From Cytidiella melzeri (lineage: Eukaryota; Basidiomycota; Agaricomycetes; Polyporales; Irpicaceae): 12,499 nucleotides of DNA. The notes under the pieces were generated by a model that saw nothing but the letters and a program-made list of their open reading frames with translations, made no database searches and was not told the origin of the DNA. Location: the NCBI GenBank assembly GCA_022592445.1, contig JABYQR010000676.1, positions 1 through 12,499 of the forward strand. The letters are read 5' to 3'. The translations under genes were made by a program, and so were the position numbers. Every line of letters starts with the position of its first letter. Position 1 is the first letter of the stretch. This document shows positions 6,531 to 12,499 of this stretch, in pieces.

Positions 6531-8418
6531 ATGGCTACCCCTCCCCCCAGAAAGAAACCAAAAGCAAAGACTGCTTGCCGCCCCAAAACCCCGCCCACCC
6601 CCAGAGGCTTTATACATGTTAATGAAGCTGTTGCAAGCCGAGCTGAGCCTTACAAGTTACCACATGATTCGGCAACAATCTATACTGATCAACTCTTCCT
6701 TGATGACAGCCAGCGCGAAGCAGTTTCGCACATCTATGCGGGTGATTAACAATTTTGTCAAACATTTGATACCGGTAACAAGCACGGTCAACTTACCGCT
6801 CGCGCGATTCTTGCTGCCAATCACCTTGACACTGGTGCCCTGGACAACTTCGGGAGTAAATGGAGCTGCAGGTGGTCAAGTAGTGAAGGTGCCGGAGAGA
6901 AGGTCACTCAGAGGCTTCTATATCAGTGGTGAGTACACAACCTCAACAATTCACGGACGGTTCCCTCAACCATAACCATAGCTCGTGTAGCTACAGTCAC
7001 GCGGCTTGCAGCTCGAGCAAGTGCAGTAACCCTGTCAACTTCACAGGATGTTTAGCGCACTGCGAGATTGTGTATCAAGTAAACAGTCATCAAATTATTG
7101 CAAATTGTGGGCACTTGGAGCACAACGACAAGTGCCTTACTAGTGCATTCACACGGCCGCCCGTATTTCCGGTACATCCATCCGTCTATAAACATGCACT
7201 TTAACTCCTCAAGACCGGTGTCACTCTTGCTGATGTCAAGAAGATGAATCAACAAATGTTTGCGGAGCATAAGTACATGGGCATGCCACAAGATTTGGCA
7301 AACTCACAATATTGGTGGCTTCTTTCCCATAAAGACAACCGTTCCCTCTACCAACAATTCCATTGTCTTCAGGGAATCAAAATCTCGGAGAAAGATCACA
7401 TTAATCTGCATGAGTGGCTCGACACAGACTCACCGCAGTTTGTCAGACCCTTCACAATGCCATACATCACTATTTGCCAAGAACTGCTGAGGGAGAGCAT
7501 CTTGAAGTCTGTATCTCAACACCAGAGATGAACAATGCTGCATGGAAGTACGGACATCACTCACAGGTACTTCTCAATGGAACGTTTGGAATCAGTGACA
7601 AAAAGATGCTTCTTTTTATTGTGATGGGTGTGGACGAAGCAAACCGAGGAGTTGCTCTTGCGTTCTTCCTGTTTTCTGCCCCGAGCGGAAATCAAAACAC
7701 TGCTGCTGGCTATGACACAAACATTTTTGAAAAGGTGTTAGAGTGGTGGCGGCTGTCATTGGGAAGACGGGATGGAGAGGACTTCAACGTCTGGGTAGCA
7801 ATCACTGACACGGACCTTACGGAGCGCAGGGCACTTCTTCAAGTTTTCCCCCACATAGTCCTCCTGATTTGCAAATTTCACTTGCGGCAGTCCTGGAAGA
7901 ACCACAGAAATAGATCGCTGAAAGGGACCTCAACCGACCATTGCAATCTCAAGTCCCGTCTTTGTCAAGTTGAACACCTACTTCTTGAGACAGAAGATTT
8001 TATGAGTGCAAAGTCTATTGTGACTGAAGAGAAGAGGGTAATACTTGCGTTGCAGGGTGCGAGGGAATGCAACAAAGGTGCCTCGGCAGGCGCAGTAGAG
8101 CATCTTGATTACCTTGACTCTTATTGGCTACGCAAAGCTCTGTGGGTGAGCTGGTTGAAGGTTGGACGTCTTCGCGTGGCAATACTTCTCAAGCGCCCCA
8201 TTAACGAGATCATACCTACAACAAATCACCTCAAGTCATTCAATGGAATATTGAAGCAGAAACAATTACGTCGGTGGCAAAATAATGGGCGACAGCTTTG
8301 AATTGACATCCTGGTCCATGTTCTTGTGCTGCATGCCCTTCCTTCTATCTTTCAGCAGTGGCTGACATGGATAGTCCAACAGAGACCGGATTTTTCCAAT
8401 ATTGTCACAAGTTTATAG
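6531..8418 (+). pseudogene. MULE (Mutator-like) transposase pseudogene
   Basis: This encodes a fungal MULE-type transposase. The ATG at 6531 starts a basic, proline-rich N-terminus (MATPPPRKKPKAK). A DNA-binding-like region follows (LDNFGSKWSCRWSS, then Cys-rich sequence after a 53-nt intron, then NFTGCLAH and HLEHNDKC). Next come VHPSVYKHAL, NSQYWWLLSHKDNRSLYQQF, and the catalytic domain YGHHSQVLLNGTFGISDKK, AITDTDLTERRALL and LLICKFHLRQSW. Reading requires passing in-frame TAA at 6747 and 7202, a frame change at about 7440-7460, and TGA at 8299. The first catalytic Asp (expected DGTFG) is Asn at 7576-7578 and the likely catalytic Glu (expected HLESFN) is Lys at 8233-8235. Recognisable sequence fades before TAG 8416. 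Non-functional copy; no terminal inverted repeats found. Confidence 0.85.
6929..6981 (+). other. Intron of the MULE transposase pseudogene (53 nt)
   Basis: Donor GTGAGT at 6929, acceptor CATAG ending at 6981. The exon ends in TG and resumes with C, forming a Cys codon and joining LLYQ to CSCSYSHAAC in frame. This matches the Cys-rich order expected for the family, and the unspliced frame hits TGA at once. Confidence 0.8.
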
Positions 8419-8570
8419 CCTTAGGCGCCTATCTAGAGCGCTTATTTTCCGGCTAGGAGTGTTACCGGACCTAACCCTAACCTGGGTCACGTGACATCCT
8501 GCCTTATTTATCAATAGTCCAGACCCAAACCCTAGACTCAGTCTGGAGCGGTTCCAGATCAACCTAGGCT

Positions 8571-8690
8571 ATTGTTCTATTGTTCCTCTTCCATTGATTG
8601 GGATTCCCCAGGGATTCCCCCAGGTCTTATTGTTCTATTGTTCTTATCCTATTGTTCTATTGTTGTATTGTTCTAGCTCTATTGTTCTAC
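8571..8690 (+). repeat. ATTGTTCT microsatellite-like repeats in the Gypsy U3
   Basis: The octamer ATTGTTCT occurs at 8571, 8629, 8637, 8651, 8667 and 8681, with near-copies at 8579 and 8659, several directly abutting. It lies upstream of the TATA box in the presumed U3. Confidence 0.7.
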
Positions 8691-8692
8691 GT

Positions 8693-8768
8693 ACCCTGGT
8701 CCTTGACAGTTACTCAGGTCCTTGACAGTTACCCTGGTCCTTGACAGTTACTCCGGTTCTTGACAGTT
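8693..8768 (+). repeat. Four 19-bp tandem repeats in the Gypsy U3
   Basis: Units at 8693-8711, 8712-8730, 8731-8749 and 8750-8768 each end in TTGACAGTT. Related half-units (ACTCCAGTCCC) continue to about 8823. They lie 70-170 bp upstream of the TATA box, an enhancer-like position. Confidence 0.8.
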
Positions 8769-8860
8769 ACCCGGGTTCATTATTGTTCTATTGTTACTCC
8801 AGTCCCACAGTTACTCCAGTCCCTAGTGTGGGAACTGGTGCACAGACCATCCAGACACAG

Positions 8861-8868
8861 TATATATA
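8861..8868 (+). promoter_or_regulatory. TATA box of the Gypsy 5' LTR
   Basis: TATATATA at 8861-8868, about 400 bp into the LTR and followed by pyrimidine-rich sequence. Transcription probably begins some 25-40 bp downstream; the exact start cannot be read. Confidence 0.65.
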
Positions 8869-8925
8869 GTACCCCTTACCCTCCCTGGTTCTGCATCTTG
8901 ACCTCTTCGTCATTTGCACTGCCAG

Positions 8926-8986
8926 GTGAGTTACTCAATGTAACCTAGTATAAACATGATATTAACTTCGTCATTTGCACTGCCAG
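8926..8986 (+). other. Intron-like leader segment flanked by a 21-bp direct repeat
   Basis: GTGAGT at 8926 follows CCAG, and another CCAG ends at 8986, giving a 61-nt GT-AG segment with a TTAAC branch-like motif. The 21 bp CTTCGTCATTTGCACTGCCA plus G occur both just before the donor (8905-8925) and as the 3' end of the segment (8966-8986). It could be a spliced leader intron or only a duplication that happens to look like one. Confidence 0.45.
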
Positions 8987-9223
8987 TATCCGGCCTCAGT
9001 GCCTGCTTGCCTGCTCATCATCGACTTTGACCTCGTTGTCGTCGTTGGAGATCCACCCCCTTCCTCTCTATTTCACTCCCTTTCTAGGGTTATCAGCATA
9101 GCAGCAGTCGCTCCGCGACATTAGGTCAAGATACCACACAGCTACCGGCACGACTGCCCTTAGCTCGGATCAAGCCTTCCTGTCCCCCCAGTTTTTAAAA
9201 GTTTATTCCCCCCTACGTTTGAG

Positions 9224-10051
9224 AGTAAGCCATCGCCGTCCGTCTTGACGTGCTTGATCGCTAACTCGTTCACTTTCCGTGGTTGATTCTTAGTGCCGAA
9301 AGAATCCCACTCCCGTTTCACCGCTCGTCCAGATCCTTTGCACAAGGATCTGAACCAAGCACGTCGAGAAGTCCAGATCCATCGCGCCTTACCTCAGGCT
9401 GTGTTTGATCAACTCGACGCAGAGCACGCACGTGGCCAGAGTCACAAATACACGGAGAAGGAACTCAAGGCTATTGCCTCCTACGTCGGTCGTCGTAAAC
9501 CCAAGGGTTCGGCCCTCACGCACAGATTCCCCACAGTAGAGGAGTTTGAGAAACTCCGCGCAGAATCCAAAGAGTTCGCCGCCCGCACCGCACGCGAACG
9601 AGCACAGGCTCTAGCAGATCTTCCTAAAAAGCCATCATTAGCAGAACGCTTCACAGCCCGGCCCACTACCAACCCTAGCGCGGCCCTCATAGCAGCAAAG
9701 CCGATTCTCATCGACTTCCGTAAACACACTCCAGAAGATCTTCGAGGCATCTTCACCCCAAAGCTCACCGCCACACTCCAACGCTTGTCGATTCTCCCCA
9801 CCATCGACAAATACCACCAGCTTCACAAAGACACGAAGCTTCATTTCGAACAGGTGAAACAGAAGTTAGAAAAGCTTCTGGAAGAGCTACCAACCCGAGC
9901 CTTTGTCATCACTCACCGTGAGTGGCAGCTGCTGGATTGGGGATTGAAGGCAATTGGGAAAGTCAGCTTCACAGGTCTAAGGAGGAACTACGAGCAGGTT
10001 TTCAAAGCGTTAGACAAAGTCTGGGCAGACGAGTACTTCATCTCGTTCTGA
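9224..10051 (+). CDS. ORF1: upstream ORF of the Gypsy element, 253 residues, unknown function
   Basis: The reading frame from 9294 to TGA 10049-10051 contains no methionine codon. Its only plausible start is the ATG formed when 9224 is spliced to 9294, giving MPKESHSRFTARPDPLHKD. The protein is basic and mostly helical in composition, with a charged coiled-coil-like stretch around residues 173-200 (LHKDTKLHFEQVKQKLEKLL) and WQLLDWGLKAIGKVS near the end. No cysteines or catalytic motif are visible and I do not recognise the family. Gag follows in the same frame after one UGA codon, so ORF1 may be an N-terminal (matrix-like) Gag extension made separately, by readthrough, or split from gag by mutation. 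Its codon use resembles gag, which supports it being a native part of the element. Confidence 0.6.
9225..9293 (+). other. Leader intron whose removal creates the ORF1 start codon (69 nt)
   Basis: Donor GTAAGC at 9225, consensus CTAAC branch site at 9261-9265, acceptor CTTAG ending at 9293; branch-to-acceptor distance is about 28 nt, typical of fungi. The upstream exon ends in A (9224) and the downstream exon begins TGCCG (9294), so the junction reads GAG-ATG-CCG. No ATG exists in this frame between the upstream stop (9284-9286) and the end of ORF1. Confidence 0.65.
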
Positions 10052-11615
10052 GTAGAATACAGTGTGGCTTCCCAAAGTCCCAATAGTAGCATTTGGTCCA
10101 GAGACCATCTTCCTTGCGAAAACTATCCGCACGCCTTCAACAACCAGACCGTCAGAGACGAGTGCTACGACTCAGAAGAAGGACACCAAACTTGTGAGGT
10201 ACAACCGTGTCCCAACCGCTACAACAGAGTAGAATATCCTGGTCGTTACGCAAATCAGTATCGACCCATTCATCACTGGCAGGAAGATCGCATTCTTGAG
10301 TCACTCCCACCCCTGCCTGAACCTGAAGAAGACTTCGATCGAACCTTCACGCAGGAACAATACCCGATGGACTCTACCAATGTCTCCCAGCATGCTTCGA
10401 GGGTAGCAACCCCGGCCCCCACACAAGAACCGTCTCCACCCCCCACAGCAGAACAACTTTTGCATGCGCTACTCCTCGGTCAGCAACAGCTGACACAAGC
10501 CATCACAGCGCTGGTTCAAAACCAGCAACCGGTCAACAACAGGTCAAGGGAAAGGGTTGTAGAGAAACCCGCTAGTTTCAAGGGCAATGCAAGTAGTGAC
10601 GCGCGTCGCTTTCTAGCTGCCTTCTCCATGTACGCACAGTTTAATGAGAAGCTGTCGCCGTACAATGCCCAAGGTGGTCAGACCCGGTTAGACCATCTTT
10701 GGATCTCGTCGGCCTTGTCATTCATGACCGAGGATGCAGCAGTTTGGGCTACGCCCCACATGGATTTAATTGCCAGTCATCAAATGGCATTCAATGGTGA
10801 TTGGGACGATTTCAAGGCGGCGTTCAAAGCACGATTTGAACCAGTGGACGAAATGGTAGATGCTAAGGCCAAACTCAGGGAGCTATGGCAAGGCAAGAAA
10901 ACGGTTCCGGAATACACGGCACGGTTCAGGGAAATCATGGACAGGACCGGCTACTCGACACAAGACCTTCGTGATCGGTACTACGAACACCTAAGTACTA
11001 CCATCAAGGATGAGCTGGTTCACACCGCAAGGCCTCACGTCACTCTCGTAGACCTGATCAACGTTGCTACAGACATTGACAATCGTCTTCGTGTTCGAGC
11101 TCAAGAGAAAGCTCGTGAACAAGGTCGAACGGTCCCCAACCTGTTCAAAACCACTCCGGTCTCCACCTCGTCCCCGGCTCCCTTGTCCAAGCACCTCTGA
11201 CTCCAATGCCATGGAAATTGATGCTACCAAGGTTGGACCTAACGGAAAAACACGCGCCGACTTCATGAAGGCTATGAACGGCAGATGTTACGGATGCGGA
11301 TCGAAGGATCATCAGAAGAAGGACGGGAAACATGATCGTGAGCTGTGCGGACATTGTGGTGGCAACCATCAGACACAGGTTTGCCAAAGTCGATTCCTTG
11401 GGTACCCACCTAGGCAACAGAAGGTGGCTGCCAGCACTCTTTTCGATCCGTCCACTTCGGCCCCCTCGTCGTCCTCGTCCGCGAGGCCCTTACCTACCCC
11501 GCCCGCCGCAACCGTTGCCAGCTCTTCAACTCCGTTTGACTACGATGCCATTATGAAGCAGATGTCATCCCTCACGGACCAAGTCAAGCAGCTCGGCAAT
11601 CAACGGGATTTTTAG
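10052..11615 (+). CDS. gag: Gag polyprotein (capsid and two zinc knuckles), frame break near 11200
   Basis: Structural protein of the Ty3/Gypsy element. The first part (10052-11200) has a polar N-terminus, a Pro/Gln-rich segment, then a capsid domain from about FKGNASSDARRFLAAFSMYA (10577) through WDDFKAAFKARF (10802) and WQGKKTVPEYTARFREIMD to about 11035. This frame ends at TGA 11198-11200. The protein resumes in the +1 frame with NAMEIDA and two zinc knuckles (11286-11384: CYGCGSKDH..C and CGHCGGNHQTQVC), then a Ser/Pro-rich tail ending at TAG 11613-11615. No ATG follows the ORF1 stop closely; the first in-frame ATG is 10367, leaving the capsid intact. Zinc knuckles bind the genomic RNA. 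The frame change is either an indel or +1 recoding at CTC-TGA-C. Confidence 0.8.
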
Positions 11616-12499
11616 AGCGGACTCCAGGTGAAACCGCACCCTCGAGTCCCTCTGGAAAGACCTATATAGAAGAAGTGGAGGACAATGATGATTCCCCCAC
11701 GGACACATTTCTTAGCTCCCCTGTAGTAAATACCCGCCTCGCGCAGCAGCCTGATTCGCAGTCTTCAGTTTTATTTAACGACATGTATAACTACTTTGAA
11801 ACCTTGTCGTCATGCATAGTACCCGAAATAGACCCGCTTAGCATGCACTTCCGAGTTCCTATCACGCTCAAAGGAGTGTTTAGAGAACAAGGCATCAGAG
11901 CCATGATTGATTCAGGAGCCACTGCTTTATTCCTGAGTCAAGACTTTGTCAATCGGCACCGAGTACGTACGGTCCCCTTAGAAAGACAGATCCCACTCCA
12001 TAACATCGATGGGACTCTAAATCAAGGAGGACGTATAACACACAGAGCAGAGCTCGAACTACAAGTTGGGGCTATCAAAGAAAATGCAACCTTTTTGGTC
12101 ACAGACATCGGACCAGAAGACTGCATTTTAGGTCTACCCTGGCTTCGCAAAGCAAACCCCAAAATCAATTGGGCTACCGGAGAAATGGAATTGGAAGCCG
12201 AAGAAGACTTCGAACCCTTACAGTCTATCACAGCCAATCGGAAACAGAGACGAGCCTGGCTCAGAGCCGGTATCATTCAGGACACAAAAGAAGAACTTTG
12301 GTCCTGTGCCAGCTTTACGTACTCCACAGACATCGCTGCTAAAGCCCATCAATCTAAAGAACAACGGACGTTCGAACAGATGGTTCCAGAGGAATACCGC
12401 AGACACCAGAAAGTCTTTTCAGAAGAAGCATCACAGCGTCTCCCCGAGCATCAGCCTTGGGATCATACGATTGATCTGACAGAGAACCCAAAGATGTTC
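11540..12499 (+). CDS. pol: Pol polyprotein, N-terminal part: aspartic protease and start of reverse transcriptase
   Basis: The pol frame is open from 11540 (after TGA 11537-11539) to the window edge, overlapping the end of gag by ~75 nt in the -1 frame. It has no start codon of its own near the gag end, so expression by -1 frameshift at 11609-11615 is likely. After an acidic linker comes a retropepsin-type protease with catalytic AMIDSGATALF (DSGA at 11909-11920), GGRITHRAELELQVG, and the second conserved motif DCILGLPWL (ILG at 12125-12133). It cleaves the polyprotein. The last ~40 residues (MVPEEYRRHQKVFSEE, RLPEHQPWDHTIDL) match the entry to Ty3/Gypsy reverse transcriptase. The catalytic RT motifs, RNase H and integrase lie beyond the window. 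No internal stop. Confidence 0.85.
11609..11615 (+). promoter_or_regulatory. Candidate -1 frameshift site at the gag stop (T-TTT-TAG)
   Basis: In the gag frame the last codons read GAT TTT TAG; the five Ts let a peptidyl-tRNA on TTT slip back one base and still pair perfectly, after which pol continues TTA GAG CGG. The site is the last position in the overlap where the switch can happen. Loss of one T from a longer run would look the same. Confidence 0.45.

Larger units (their letters stand above)
8460..12499 (+). mobile_element. Ty3/Gypsy LTR retrotransposon, 5' portion (continues past the window)
   Basis: An LTR-like start (TGTTACCGG at 8460) is followed by a TATA promoter, a leader with two intron-like sequences, ORF1, gag with capsid and two zinc knuckles, and pol with an aspartic protease and the first residues of reverse transcriptase. 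The element runs off the right edge, so the 3' LTR, integrase and target-site duplication cannot be seen. The 5' LTR end and primer-binding site are unresolved; an ACA at 9118-9120 is one possible LTR end. It sits directly behind the decayed MULE and may have inserted into or next to it. Confidence 0.75.

Noticed and set aside
8466..8484. Telomere-like CCTAACCCTAACC near the LTR start
   Set aside because: Only two units inside a presumed LTR; too short to claim an interstitial telomere.
9279..9293. TGGTTGATTCTTAG as a tRNA primer-binding site
   Set aside because: It begins TGG but overlaps the intron acceptor, no LTR end lies just before it, and I could not match a tRNA 3' end with confidence.
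9481..9844. Minus-strand open frames across ORF1
   Set aside because: Shadow frames of ORF1 with no recognisable content.
9993..10063. Intron removing the UGA between ORF1 and gag
   Set aside because: Possible GT (GTTTTC) and AG ends exist, but the donor is poor and no convincing branch site is present.

Overview
The window looks like a transposon-rich stretch of a filamentous basidiomycete genome, probably an Agaricomycete. The evidence is the mix of elements (a Plavaka-type CACTA transposase, a fungal MULE transposase, a Ty3/Gypsy retrotransposon with a two-knuckle Gag), very short GT-AG introns of 53-69 nt, and no bacterial gene signals. Only one small ordinary gene was found, and nearly everything else is mobile or repetitive DNA.

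Layout. 1-393: no recognised gene. 394-1790 (+): 3' part of a Plavaka transposase gene with one clean 62-nt intron. 1907-2385 (-): a two-exon gene for a 141-residue, cysteine-free, probably secreted protein of unknown function, with a likely 5' UTR intron upstream. 2574-5686: non-coding repeat block with extreme CpG loss (no CpG dinucleotide at all from 2574 to 3877). It holds two diverged direct copies of a ~300-bp segment and a large inverted repeat. The arms of the inverted repeat are tandem arrays of a ~143-bp unit that alternates between two subtypes. 5687-6169 (-): solo LTR flanked by a 5-bp duplication (CACAG), with a TATA box and a dense cluster of heat-shock-element-like and CRE-like motifs. 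6187-6346: two microrepeat arrays. 6531-8418 (+): MULE transposase pseudogene carrying stops, a frameshift and two apparent catalytic-residue changes. 8460 to window end (+): 5' part of a Ty3/Gypsy retrotransposon with LTR/leader, an upstream ORF (ORF1), gag, and protease plus the very start of reverse transcriptase; the rest lies outside.

The Gypsy element is the most interesting object. Its ORF1 has no ATG in the unspliced sequence; a canonical 69-nt intron (9225-9293) would join an A to TG and create the start codon. ORF1, gag and pol all lie in one frame, except for a single UGA between ORF1 and gag and a ~410-nt zinc-knuckle block read in the +1 frame. A -1 slip at a T-run on the gag stop codon returns to the pol frame. 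These may be recoding sites or plain damage; other copies of the element would decide.

A second theme is cytosine deamination. The CpG desert, the directional C-to-T differences between repeat arms, and the MULE lesions (three stops and two catalytic changes, all explicable as C:G to T:A transitions) suggest methylation-driven or RIP-like decay of the older repeats. The Gypsy element is visibly CpG-rich and looks younger.
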